Source: UBA9926 sp913064795 (GTDB lineage Bacteria > Pseudomonadota > Gammaproteobacteria > Pseudomonadales > Azotimanducaceae). From it: DNA of 64,000 nt. The notes beneath the pieces are model-generated. The model made no database searches and had not been told where the DNA came from. It worked only from the letters and a program-made list of their open reading frames with translations. This document shows positions 19,246 through 27,499 of this stretch, piece after piece; position 1 is the first letter of the stretch; each line of letters begins with the position of its first letter. Where the stretch lies: assembly GCA_045560765.1 (NCBI GenBank), contig JBJKZD010000009.1, positions 248,001 through 312,000 of the forward strand. The letters run 5' to 3'. The position numbers and the translations under genes are program-made.

Positions 19246-20613
19246 TCAAGCCGGTAAGGCAATGCCCATCTCTTTAAAACGCGCCAACTTATAGCGCAGG
19301 GTTCTCGGGCTAATCCCCAGCCGGGCGGCGGTTTCCTTTCGGCTGCCGCGCTCAACTTTCAGCGCATCAAGAATCATGGCTTGCTCTCGGGCCTTGAGTC
19401 CCGACCCTAGAGCAGGTGCCTTCAAACAGGCCGACGCATCCAAAGGCTCTTGAGCGACGACCTCACTCTGGCTGACATCCGCCACTCCAGTCAAACTCTC
19501 AAAATGAAGGGCGTGTTCATCAATGATTAAGCCTTGACGTAATATCAGGGCCCGCTGAATCACGTTCTCCAGCTCCCGGACGTTGCCGGGCCACGGGTGT
19601 TCACTCAGTTTAAGCAGCGCGCCTTCGGTGAGGCTTATTCCCTGGCCCGGTGCGTACTGGTTTAAAAAATGAACTGCAAGGGGCGCAACATCCCCCGCAC
19701 GATCTCGTAGCGCGGGTAAATAGAGGGGGAAAACATTCAAACGATAAAATAAATCTTCACGAAACCGCTGGCCCGCGACTTCTTCTTTGAGGTTTCGATT
19801 AGTGGTGGCAAGAACCCGCACATCCAGAGCAATCGATTTACTTGAGCCCAGGCGCTCAACCACCCGCTCCTGCAAGACCCGCAACAATTTCGCTTGTAGG
19901 GATAAATCCATTTCGGAGATTTCATCGAGGAGGAGAGTGCCGCCGTTCGCCTGCTCAAACTTACCCGCGCTGGCTTGAATCGCACCGGTGTAAGCGCCCT
20001 TCTCGTAACCAAAAAGCACGGCCTCGAGCATGTTCTCTGGGATGGCCGCACAATTGATTGCTATGAACGGCCCTTCAGCCCGGTGTGAGTGGTCGTGGAT
20101 GAGCCGCGCAAAGACTTCTTTTCCGCTGCCGGATTCGCCGCTGATCATAACCGTTGCATCCGAAAGCGCGACCTTATGCGCCATCTCGACCAACGCTTGG
20201 GTGCGGCTGTCCTCGGCGATTACGCCATCTTCGTTCCCGTGAGGCCGAACCAAACGATCCATCAGAGCAATCAACACATCACCCTCGAAGGGTTTCACCA
20301 GATAGTCAGCAGCACCATTTTGAATGGCTTCAACGGCTTGGGTGACCTCAGCAAACGCGGTCATCAATACCACTGGGATCTCTGGCCAATTGCGCTTGAT
20401 CTCGCTCAGCAATTGTTGCCCGCCCATTTCGGGCATCTCCACATCGGTGAGCACAAGGTCAATGCTGGATTGACCGTGAAGCACCGACAGGGCCTCTATA
20501 CCGTTGACCGTTGGCAGGGTATTGAATTCAGCAAAAGCAAGCGCATCGCAGATCGCTTCCCTGAGGGTTGCATCGTCTTCGACGACGAGCACAGTGGGCT
20601 GGGTGTATTCCAT
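19246..20613 (-). CDS. fleR: FleR/FlrC sigma-54-dependent response regulator
   Basis: Response regulator partner of FleS that activates class III flagellar genes with sigma-54. 455 residues from ATG 20613, preceded by GGAGAGA. Receiver domain: acidic pair D13/D14, phospho-acceptor D57 in LTDVEMP, Lys in LVKPFEG. AAA+ domain: Walker A GESGSGKE, the sigma-54 contact loop as GAYTGA (a known variant of GAFTGA), and GGTLLLDEISEMD. A Fis-type helix-turn-helix ends the protein (ETAARLGISPRTLRYKL). It is 13 bp downstream of fleS. Confidence 0.95.
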   Translation of the reverse strand: MEYTQPTVLVVEDDATLREAICDALAFAEFNTLPTVNGIEALSVLHGQSSIDLVLTDVEMPEMGGQQLLSEIKRNWPEIPVVLMTAFAEVTQAVEAIQNGAADYLVKPFEGDVLIALMDRLVRPHGNEDGVIAEDSRTQALVEMAHKVALSDATVMISGESGSGKEVFARLIHDHSHRAEGPFIAINCAAIPENMLEAVLFGYEKGAYTGAIQASAGKFEQANGGTLLLDEISEMDLSLQAKLLRVLQERVVERLGSSKSIALDVRVLATTNRNLKEEVAGQRFREDLFYRLNVFPLYLPALRDRAGDVAPLAVHFLNQYAPGQGISLTEGALLKLSEHPWPGNVRELENVIQRALILRQGLIIDEHALHFESLTGVADVSQSEVVAQEPLDASACLKAPALGSGLKAREQAMILDALKVERGSRKETAARLGISPRTLRYKLARFKEMGIALPA

Positions 20614-20626
20614 CGTTCTCTCCAAA

Positions 20627-21968
20627 TTAACCTTGCAGGGCCGGTGCGGACGTCTGCAATTGAGGCTCGGCGGAACTTCGCTGCAACCTCTCCCTCGGCA
20701 GGGTCAAAATAAATCGTGCGCCGCCGACATGATTTTCGGCGACCAATGCCGCATCATGATTCCGGGCGATCATGGCGCACAGCGCGAGACCTAATCCGGT
20801 ACCCCCCGGATCGGGTCGTGTAATAGGGGTCAAAAATACGTTCGAGGAGCGCGGGATCAATGCCAGGGCCATTGTCTTCAATGGCGATGCGCAGACCTTC
20901 AGCGCTGTATTCGGCGTGGACATGGACCTGCTCTGGCCCGGCAATTTGAACGGCGTTCTCAGCAATGGCAACCAACGCTGAAAGAAGCGCGTCCTGATTG
21001 CCAGCAATAACAACATCGCATTCGGGCCTGGTTTGAGACCAACTCGCGCCGGAGGTTTTCAACACAGGCGCCATTGAAATCTCCAATGCATTCATTAAAT
21101 CAAAAAGTGAGCATTCACTTACATCTATCTCACCCCCTTTGACAAACTGTAAGCTGTCGTTGATCAACGACTCCATGTGCTGGAGCCGGCCTCTGATCTT
21201 CCCAGTAATCTCGGCGCGACCTTTGCTATCAAGACTTGGGCGATCAACCGCTCCCAGGTACAAGAGAGATGAGGCCAAGGGCGTTCTGATTTGATGGGCG
21301 AGTCTTGCGATCATCTCACCGAGCGCTGATAGGCGCTCGGTGCGAGACCGTTCTTGTTGAGCCTCGAAGGTTTCAGTGACATCGGTGATCAAAACCACCT
21401 GATCACCGTAGCCGTCTTGTAGCTGATTTGAGATCGAGATGCGGCGCCCCGACCGCAGAAGCACCTGGGAACCATCCCGGCTGACGGATGCAGCGCATTC
21501 TCCAATCACGCTCAAAAAATCCATATTCAGCAGCGGTTCACCCAGCAGCTCAATCGCCACCGGATTGGCAAGCTTAATCGTGTGCTGCTGGTCGAGCACC
21601 AGAACGCCCCCGGGCAACGCATCGAGTAGCGCGGTCAGACGGTGGGCTAGACTTTCTTTTTCCGCGAGCTCTTGCTGGCGCTCGGCGCGGCTGTTTGATA
21701 ACTCCCGGGTTAAATCATCAACCCTGCATTGAAGCTCTCTGTTGGAAGTTTTTAAGTCGACTTTTAGGCTTGAAACATCATCAGCCAGGATCTCATTGAG
21801 CTCCAAGGCAGTTGCTTTGCCGATGAGCGCGCCGCCGCCTGATGAGGCTGCCGTAGTCTCCGCGAACTCTAGCGGGAAGATGTCTGTTTGATCTATCAGC
21901 TCACCCTGAAGCAGAGGCGCACCAAAGCCTGAAACAATGCTCGACTCAAATCGTTGATTAAACTGCAT
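20627..21968 (-). CDS. fleS: FleS/FlrB sensor histidine kinase, split by an apparent frameshift
   Basis: Cytosolic kinase that phosphorylates FleR. No membrane segment is seen. A coiled-coil region (about 60-105) leads to a PAS domain (LLDALPGGVLVLDQQHTIKL), then HisKA with H225 in LAHQIRTPL, and HATPase with IAENAVQIAGP and EDNGPGIDP. At the G1 box the frame breaks: FDPYYTTRSGG is read as YRIRS and soon stops at 20754, while GTGLGLALCAMIARNHD continues one base ahead to the stop at 20627. Removing one G from the six-base tract at 20802-20807 gives FDPYYTTRSGGTGLGLA, an ideal kinase sequence. Base-calling error or a slippage-switchable tract are both possible. Confidence 0.9.
20802..20807 (-). 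repeat. G6 tract at the fleS frame break
   Basis: On the coding (minus) strand six G in a row fall in the HATPase G1 box. Five G would keep the kinase in frame. Mononucleotide tracts of this kind are the site of both slippage and homopolymer miscalls. Confidence 0.6.
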
Positions 21969-22004
21969 AACCCTGCCATCACTTGCGTTGAATGGCTGGT
22001 TACA

Positions 22005-22019
22005 AGCAAGCAGTGTGCC
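22005..22019 (-). promoter_or_regulatory. Sigma-54 promoter of fleSR
   Basis: Minus-strand GGCAC-ACTGC-TTGCT, exact GG-N10-GC spacing, ends about 37 bases before the fleS ATG. Sigma-54 and FleQ dependence of fleSR is known in Pseudomonas. Confidence 0.8.
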
Positions 22020-22082
22020 TACTTTATATTATCATATTTATCAATAAGTTATGCATATTTTGGCAGACAATTGCCTCAAAAA

Positions 22083-22096
22083 GTCAAAAATTTGAC
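22083..22096. promoter_or_regulatory. FleQ-type box upstream of fleSR
   Basis: GTCAAAAATTTGAC is a perfect GTCAA-N4-TTGAC palindrome. It lies 64 bp upstream of the -24 element of fleSR and three bases after the fleQ stop. The spacing to the promoter nearly equals that at fliL. Confidence 0.7.
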
Positions 22097-22099
22097 GGG

Positions 22100-23086
22100 T
22101 CAATCCCGCTGAATTCCCAGTTTTTTCATTTTTTCAACGAGGGTTGTGCGCTGGAGGCCAAGGAGCGCGGCCGCCTTGGCTACAACGCCGTTTTCACGGT
22201 CCAACGCCTCCTGAATCAGCTGCATCTCCATGCGGGCGATGTGATCTTTCAAATCAACGCCTTCGTCCGGTAGCCTGTCGGGGCTTCCCGCTTGCTCGGT
22301 GAGGGCCGACTCTGAGCCAAACCGATACTTTTCGGGGAGTTGCTGCACATCGACCACTTGACCCGCATGTAAAATCGTCAGCCGCTCAACCAAATTCATT
22401 AACTCACGAACATTGCCCGGCCACGGGTATTGCTCGAGGCGCTGCACCGCCGCATCGGTCAGGGCCAAGCCATCGGCTTCGGGCAACTGCGTCAGCTGAT
22501 GCTCGATCAGCGGCCCTATATCTGAGACTCGGTCACGCAGCGGCGGCGTTCTGATGGGGAACACATCCAGCCGGTAAAACAGATCCATTCTAAACTTTTG
22601 TGCTTCCACCAAGGCTTCAAGGTTTTGATGGGTTGCCGCAATGATCCGCACATCGGCCTTGAGCATGGTGGTGCTGCCCACCCGCTCAAACGTCCGCTCC
22701 TGAAGGACTCTGAGCAACTTGACCTGCATGTCCAGCGGCATGTCGCCGATTTCATCTAAAAACAGCGTGCCCCCTGCGGCCATTTCAAAACGGCCCTGAC
22801 GTGTGGCGATGGCGCCGGTAAAGGCGCCCTTCTCATGACCAAACAGCTCCGATTCTAGAAGCTCCGCCGGGATCGCGCCGCAGTTAACAGGCACAAAAGG
22901 CCCGGCTGCGCGCTCTGACAGATCGTGAATACTCCGGGCCACGAGCTCCTTGCCGGTCCCGGTCTCACCCACTACGAGCACACTGGCCTCCGAGGAGGCA
23001 ACCTGTGCCACCAGATCTCGAACTCCGCGCATGGGGCGCGAATCGCCAAGCAGCAAACTCACAGGGCGTTGATTTGTATCAGCCAA
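22100..23086 (-). CDS. fleQ: FleQ/FlrA-like sigma-54 activator lacking the N-terminal domain
   Basis: Master activator of class II flagellar genes. 328 residues, compared with about 490 in Pseudomonas FleQ: the N-terminal receiver-like FleQ domain is absent and the AAA+ domain starts at once. Walker A GETGTGKE is at residues 40-47, GAFTGA at 87-92, Walker B GTLFLDEIGD from 106, and a Fis-type helix-turn-helix closes the protein (AAALLGLQRTTLVEKMKKLG). The start is a TTG at 23086 with AAGGAAGG six bases upstream; the frame is closed by a TAA just above it, so no longer protein is possible. The LFRS motif that carries a c-di-GMP-contacting arginine in FleQ reads RPVS here. It is next to fleSR, as expected. 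Confidence 0.88.
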   Translation of the reverse strand: MADTNQRPVSLLLGDSRPMRGVRDLVAQVASSEASVLVVGETGTGKELVARSIHDLSERAAGPFVPVNCGAIPAELLESELFGHEKGAFTGAIATRQGRFEMAAGGTLFLDEIGDMPLDMQVKLLRVLQERTFERVGSTTMLKADVRIIAATHQNLEALVEAQKFRMDLFYRLDVFPIRTPPLRDRVSDIGPLIEHQLTQLPEADGLALTDAAVQRLEQYPWPGNVRELMNLVERLTILHAGQVVDVQQLPEKYRFGSESALTEQAGSPDRLPDEGVDLKDHIARMEMQLIQEALDRENGVVAKAAALLGLQRTTLVEKMKKLGIQRD

Positions 23087-23102
23087 TCGGGTCCTTCCTT
23101 AA

Positions 23103-23135
23103 CTGCGATCTATACTAATTGTAACCATATCGCAG
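23103..23135. repeat. Inverted repeat CTGCGAT-N19-ATCGCAG before fleQ
   Basis: Perfect 7-bp arms at 23103-23109 and 23129-23135 lie 17-49 bp upstream of the fleQ start, where an operator would be expected. No protein can be assigned. Confidence 0.45.
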
Positions 23136-23182
23136 AAACGACTTTCTATCGATTTAAATTAAATATCCCTCAAGCATTCTCA

Positions 23183-23204
23183 CTCAATCTTGATCACGAT
23201 TGAG
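23183..23204. repeat. Inverted repeat CTCAATC-N8-GATTGAG before fleQ
   Basis: Perfect 7-bp arms at 23183-23189 and 23198-23204, about 100 bp upstream of fleQ. It could be an operator or the end of the upstream transcript. The rest of the 331-bp spacer (to 23417) shows no gene. Confidence 0.45.
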
Positions 23205-23417
23205 CATTAAACCCACACTAAACGCGCCGCAACCTCCGAACGAACCTCTAACCCAAGCCCTGCACTGCGCCTAAAAAAATGATCGTTTGCAAAAGTAAAC
23301 CCATGGTAGCCAGCATTGGATCCCCTCATGGATCAACCCGCCTTTTGCTGGGCTCGCCTCTAGCCGGGCTCAACTTTTACTGCGATTGCTTAATGACCTC
23401 GTCGGCAGGCCTGTGGG

Positions 23418-24002
23418 CTAGCGCGAACTTGCATCCACCGCGTTTTGACGCGCGAGCGCCACTTCCCGTCGATGATGCCGAAACACGAGCCGGCCCAACA
23501 TCGATTGCACCCCATCGCTCAGATCGGCAAAGCTCAACGTAATCGCGTTGTCTGGTGCATTCGGGCTATTGGCCACCACCCGGACGGTTAGTTTCAGCGG
23601 CCGCGGCACATCGTCCATCAAATACAGTTCAAAAACCGCCCAATCGTGCGCCCGGAGCGCGAGGGGCGTCTCGGGTACAAACTGGACCCCGTCCGCGGAA
23701 AGTAGCAACGGGCGTGATGCGGGGATCTTTGCCTCAACGGTCAGCAGATCGCACAAAAGTTCGGTGATGAGATTCATCTTTTGATCGATGCGTTCAATCT
23801 CTGAGGCAATACCTTCGAATTCAGCGTCAATTTCTCGACGCTGAAAATCCTCTAGGGCATGGGTCTTGAGCAAGGATAAATTGCGTTCGTTCATGCGCAC
23901 CCGCTCTGCAACCGGCGGCTGCTCGGCTTGGTGGGTCACGGTAAACGGCAGATGATCCGTGTAGGACAGACCCTCTGAAAATGGCTGCTCACTGAACGGC
24001 AT
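23418..24002 (-). CDS. Atypical PilZ-domain protein, probable c-di-GMP-linked flagellar gene
   Basis: 194 residues from ATG 24002; the longer frame opens only with TTG at 24044. A charged helical segment (residues about 45-100, LEDFQRREIDAEFEGIASEI) precedes a beta-rich part with IPASRPLLLSADGVQF and DVPRPLKLTVRVVANSP, resembling the atypical PilZ proteins found beside fleQ in Pseudomonas relatives. The classical RxxxR and DxSxxG motifs are not present in standard form. It sits between fliT and fleQ, downstream of the fliD promoter. The family is assigned from pattern and context, not from motif residues. Confidence 0.6.
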   Translation of the reverse strand: MPFSEQPFSEGLSYTDHLPFTVTHQAEQPPVAERVRMNERNLSLLKTHALEDFQRREIDAEFEGIASEIERIDQKMNLITELLCDLLTVEAKIPASRPLLLSADGVQFVPETPLALRAHDWAVFELYLMDDVPRPLKLTVRVVANSPNAPDNAITLSFADLSDGVQSMLGRLVFRHHRREVALARQNAVDASSR

Positions 24003-24147
24003 AGAACCAAACCCTAGACTTTGCTTGAGTCTACCCCGCGACAACCCCCGGGGAAAGACGATGAGATAGAAGACGCCAAAATCAAAGCAAATGCCGCATC
24101 CCCTTCAAGACCGAAGGACGCCATTGTCGTCCATCAGTCCAGCCGCG

Positions 24148-24510
24148 TTACAAACCCGTCGAAAGGTAGCTGCCCACGGCTTTGAGATCACGCTTGGCGC
24201 GATGCCGATCCCGGGCGAGTTGATCCTTGGCCTCGGTCACTTTGGCCACCAGCGCCTCATTTTGGTGGAGCAGCTGTTTAATACGAACAACCGCCTCGGC
24301 TGAGTCCTCCTCGGTTAGGGGCGGCCCAAAGCAAGCGCGCAGCAGGGCGTCTCGCTCGGTCTGAAGCGTCGGCAACGCATCCCAGTCTCCGGCCTCGATC
24401 ACCGTGAGCATCTGCTCGGTCATCGAGGCCACCGCATCAAGGTCCGCGAGGCGCTGGGCGGCGATGCGCCCAACCGCTGGAAAGATCGCAATGGCGGCGT
24501 CTCGTTTCAC
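24148..24510 (-). CDS. fliT: FliT-like flagellar chaperone
   Basis: Small helical protein following fliS. 120 residues from GTG 24510, which overlaps the fliS stop as GTGA. It is mostly charged helices (LDAVASMTEQMLTVIEAGDW, VRIKQLLHQNEALVAKVTE), as in FliT, the FliD chaperone. FliT proteins share little sequence, so the call depends on the fliD-fliS-fliT order, size and coiled-coil character. Confidence 0.78.
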   Translation of the reverse strand: MKRDAAIAIFPAVGRIAAQRLADLDAVASMTEQMLTVIEAGDWDALPTLQTERDALLRACFGPPLTEEDSAEAVVRIKQLLHQNEALVAKVTEAKDQLARDRHRAKRDLKAVGSYLSTGL

Positions 24511-24902
24511 TGGGCGCGATACTCGGCGGGAATCCCCGCCCAACCTTCGCTCAATTCACCCAGTAAACCTTGCACTTCATCAAGGGCCGCATCGTCATTC
24601 TTAATATTGGCGTCGAGCAACCTTGTCTCCATATAGCGGTAGAGCTCAGCCAACTGCTCGGCAAACGCTGCATCAATACCCGGGTCGAGGGAGGCCCGCA
24701 AATACTCAACAATCGCAATGGCTTTGCCGATGGTCTCGCCCTTAATGGCGATCTGACCACCCTGCATGGCGGCTTTGGCCTCGCTGATCTTGGTCGCTGC
24801 ACCTTTAAGCAGCATATCGATCAATTGATGGGCATTGGCGCCTTCGACGCCGGATTTTAGGCCGACACTTTTATACTGGTTCATTGCGGTTTGGGCGTTC
24901 AT
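24507..24902 (-). CDS. fliS: FliS flagellin chaperone
   Basis: Cytoplasmic chaperone that binds the C-terminus of flagellin. 131 residues. The N-terminus (NAQTAMNQYKSVGLKSGVEG) and the helix ANAHQLIDMLLKGAATKIS match the family, as does KGETIGKAIAIVEYLRASLD. It follows fliD after 68 bp and is coupled to fliT by overlapping codons. Confidence 0.95.
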   Translation of the reverse strand: MNAQTAMNQYKSVGLKSGVEGANAHQLIDMLLKGAATKISEAKAAMQGGQIAIKGETIGKAIAIVEYLRASLDPGIDAAFAEQLAELYRYMETRLLDANIKNDDAALDEVQGLLGELSEGWAGIPAEYRAQ

Positions 24903-24949
24903 AAAGCTTCCTTAATTGCTAAACGGTTCAATTTCGATTGCATGACTTC

Positions 24950-24977
24950 TTATTCGTTATTTCTAATTCGCTATTTC
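24950..24977. repeat. 14-bp tandem duplication overlapping the fliD end
   Basis: TTATTCGTTATTTC is followed directly by TAATTCGCTATTTC. The second copy overlaps the fliD stop region. Same unit length as the repeats at 41547, 49007 and 62120. Confidence 0.55.
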
Positions 24978-26980
24978 TTGAAAGACAGCGGTTCAACAAA
25001 TTGACTGAGGGCAGTCGTCAAAAAGCTCTGGGTCGTATTGAGCTGGGAGATCAAGGTCTCAAGCCCGTTAAATTGGTTGCGATAGCGCTTCTCTAGCGCG
25101 TCGGCCCTGAGTGCCAAGGACTCGCGCTGGCTCGTGATGTCCGTAACACTATTGGCTAGGCCATCGAGCTTGGCATCGATCAGCCCATCATCAGCCAACA
25201 GTTGCGTGATGAGACTGTTCAGCGGGCTGGCGACGCCAAGAGTGAATCCGACAGACCCAAGATCCCCAGTCGCGTTGCCCAATATTTTGAGCGAAAGCCC
25301 TTCAACAGCTGTGCCCACAGCCCCAGTAATCACATTGTCGCTGGTCGTGACTGCACTCCCGTTGATCGTGTAATCGGTGCTTGTTGTGCCCGCCGTGCCC
25401 GCACCAACCGCGATACCCAGCCCTGCGATTGCATTTGCATCCGCCGCGGTGATCTCAACGGATGAGGAGGTCCCTGTCGAATCCGAGGTAAAGGTTAAGA
25501 TGTCATTGGTCAACGAGGCGGTAACGCCAGCACTCGACAGCGCTGTATTGATGCGGCCCAGCACCTCCGTTGTTGTTGAATCATTGTTACTTAAAGTGAC
25601 CTCAACCGCCGCGGCACCGTCGACCGACACGGAAAATACAGCGTTATTGCCACCCCCGTTATAACTGGTCACGGTAATGGCAGATCCAGCGGTCAAAGCG
25701 CCCGCGGTGCTCGTCGTTGTCCCGGCGACCGCATAAGTGCCGACCTCGGTCTCTGTGGTCGACGACACATATTGAACGTTGGCGTTGGTCGGCGTCCCAA
25801 AGCTTGCAAGTACCTTTGCCACGTCTGCCGGGTCATTGGCCAAGATCGCGTCGAGTTTTGTACTGTCAATCGAGAGACTGCCATCGATCACATTGGTCGT
25901 GATCCCGAGTTCGGCAAGCGTCGAGTAGAGCCCGCCAGAGTTGGCCACCGCCGCATTCAGCGAGGATTGGATGGTGCGTGACAAACTGCGCAAGGTCGCA
26001 TCACCGGTCAATAAGCTGCCGGAGGCGGTCGCGGCGTTAAAACTGGTGAGACTGTTGAGCTCGGCATTAAGCGCATTAAAGCCGGCCACCAAACCATCGA
26101 CGCCGGCCTTGGCCTTGGCCGTGTCTTTTGCGACCGCAATGGTCACAGGCTCGGTGGTTGTTTTTTTCAAGGTGAACGTCACGCCCTCCACTGCAGAGGC
26201 GACGGTGTTCGATGCCGACGTCACGGCAAGCCCATTGATTGTCAGCGCCGCGTCCCTCGCCGCATTGGTTTGAGCAACATTGGAGGTTGTTTGATCAAAA
26301 GCCAGCTGAGACAGCCCGGTATTGTCCGTTGAATCGCCGTCGCCGGTGTCTGTTACCGAGATCGTCACCGCGTTTTCAGCGCCCGACCCTTCGCCCTGCA
26401 GCACTAACCGATATCCTGAGCCATCGTTAACAATCGACGCGGTCACACCCGCGTTCGCCGCGTTAATCGCATCTCGCACACCAGCGAGGGTATTGTTACT
26501 GCTGTCGATCGTGATCGATATCGCCGTTGTGTCCGCTTTGGCTGTAAACCCAGTGACCGATTGAGCAACCGTATCGTACGTTACTGTGCCGAGGGCAATC
26601 GACAAGGTCCCAGTGCCAACCGCCGCAGTCGTCGCTGCAAAAGCGCTAGTTGCCAGGGACTGAGCGCTCGCGAGGGCCGAGACCTCAATGGCGTAATCTC
26701 CCTCTGCCGCACTCGCATCTGCTGATGCTGTTACAGTATCGAACAGCGTTGTGCTGGCCGACTTGCCAATATACTGGGCGCTTGCCGATGCACTCGCGAC
26801 CGATCCTTGAAAGGCCGACAGAGCCCCCTTGACCGAGCCGTAAGCCGTGAGCTGCGCCTGGTAGCTCGCCTCATTGCGATTCAGCCGATTTTCCGCCGGC
26901 TGTATATCCGCAAGGATCAGCTGCGAAACCAGGGATTCGACGTCGAGACCTGATCCAATACCGGTTGCCGTGATGGGCAT
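24971..26980 (-). CDS. fliD: FliD filament cap protein
   Basis: Distal cap under which flagellin polymerises. 669 residues, longer than Pseudomonas FliD (about 475). The N-terminus (GIGSGLDVESLVSQLILADI) and C-terminus (ERYRNQFNGLETLISQLNTT-type: LEKRYRNQFNGLETLISQLN) are typical. The middle is very rich in Thr, Ala and Ser with several Flagellin_IN-like modules (for example VTSYNGGGNNAVFSVSVDGA and GVTASLTNDILTFTSDSTG). No cysteine is seen. A sigma-54 promoter lies at 27024-27039. Confidence 0.95.
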   Translation of the reverse strand: MPITATGIGSGLDVESLVSQLILADIQPAENRLNRNEASYQAQLTAYGSVKGALSAFQGSVASASASAQYIGKSASTTLFDTVTASADASAAEGDYAIEVSALASAQSLATSAFAATTAAVGTGTLSIALGTVTYDTVAQSVTGFTAKADTTAISITIDSSNNTLAGVRDAINAANAGVTASIVNDGSGYRLVLQGEGSGAENAVTISVTDTGDGDSTDNTGLSQLAFDQTTSNVAQTNAARDAALTINGLAVTSASNTVASAVEGVTFTLKKTTTEPVTIAVAKDTAKAKAGVDGLVAGFNALNAELNSLTSFNAATASGSLLTGDATLRSLSRTIQSSLNAAVANSGGLYSTLAELGITTNVIDGSLSIDSTKLDAILANDPADVAKVLASFGTPTNANVQYVSSTTETEVGTYAVAGTTTSTAGALTAGSAITVTSYNGGGNNAVFSVSVDGAAAVEVTLSNNDSTTTEVLGRINTALSSAGVTASLTNDILTFTSDSTGTSSSVEITAADANAIAGLGIAVGAGTAGTTSTDYTINGSAVTTSDNVITGAVGTAVEGLSLKILGNATGDLGSVGFTLGVASPLNSLITQLLADDGLIDAKLDGLANSVTDITSQRESLALRADALEKRYRNQFNGLETLISQLNTTQSFLTTALSQFVEPLSFKK

Positions 26981-27023
26981 AGTTTCATCCTAACTGCACG
27001 AGCATTAAATTCAGAGAATGTAA

Positions 27024-27039
27024 TGCAATCTCGATGCCA
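27024..27039 (-). promoter_or_regulatory. Sigma-54 promoter of fliD-fliS-fliT
   Basis: Minus-strand TGGCAT-CGAGA-TTGCA with exact GG-N10-GC spacing, in the 63-bp gap between flaG and fliD. It differs from consensus at one core base. Confidence 0.75.
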
Positions 27040-27043
27040 AATC

Positions 27044-27424
27044 TTACGCTTCACCGCGCAGCAGCATCCCTGCACGCTTGGCATCCAGATCCTGTTTGAG
27101 CTGACGCGCAATTTCGACCACTTCTTCAGCGGGTATTTGTCGTACCAGTTGGTTCGTATTGGCATCTCGCACGGTAATAATCGAGCGATCAATGCTTTCA
27201 TCCTGCCTAAAAGATAGGCTCCGATCCAAACCCTCAACATACCGCTGCAGATCGGCGACGGCCTGATCAAGATCAGGACCCTCAAACTTTTTTACTTCGG
27301 GTGGTGCTTTAATCTCAATCGTCGGCAACTTAGCGGCCGCATTTGGCCCCGGACCTGCGGCAACCTTTGCCGCTGTCGCATTGGGAGCCGGGTTTTGCAC
27401 TCTTGCTCCACTGTCTATTTCCAT
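27044..27424 (-). CDS. flaG: FlaG family protein
   Basis: Small flagellar protein found after flagellin genes in many polar flagellates, linked to filament length. 126 residues from ATG 27424 with GGAG upstream. The first 55 residues are low-complexity Ala/Pro; the FlaG domain is at the C-terminus with LQRYVEGLDRSLSFRQDE, IITVRDANTNQLVRQIPAEE and VVEIARQL. It lies between flagellin and fliD, its normal place. Confidence 0.9.
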   Translation of the reverse strand: MEIDSGARVQNPAPNATAAKVAAGPGPNAAAKLPTIEIKAPPEVKKFEGPDLDQAVADLQRYVEGLDRSLSFRQDESIDRSIITVRDANTNQLVRQIPAEEVVEIARQLKQDLDAKRAGMLLRGEA

Positions 27425-27440
27425 TATTTTTCTCCGAAGA

Positions 27441-27470
27441 CGAGAAGACCGGGGCAAGCCCCGGTTTCTC
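27441..27470 (-). terminator. Stem-loop after flagellin
   Basis: CCGGGGC-N2-GCCCCGG at 27449-27464 forms a strong 7-bp stem between the flagellin stop and flaG. On the minus strand it is followed by a pyrimidine-rich but not pure T stretch, so it is likely a partial terminator or mRNA 3' stabiliser, lowering flaG expression relative to flagellin. Confidence 0.55.
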
Positions 27471-27499
27471 TATTTCAAGCTAAATGCTAGGCATACCCA

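Noticed and set aside
19179..19330. Sigma-54 promoter of fliE
   Set aside because: GG/GC pairs with N10 spacing were looked for on the minus strand and not found.
27024..27130. FleQ-type box at the fliD promoter
   Set aside because: No GTCAA-N4-TTGAC within about 100 bp upstream of the -24 element.
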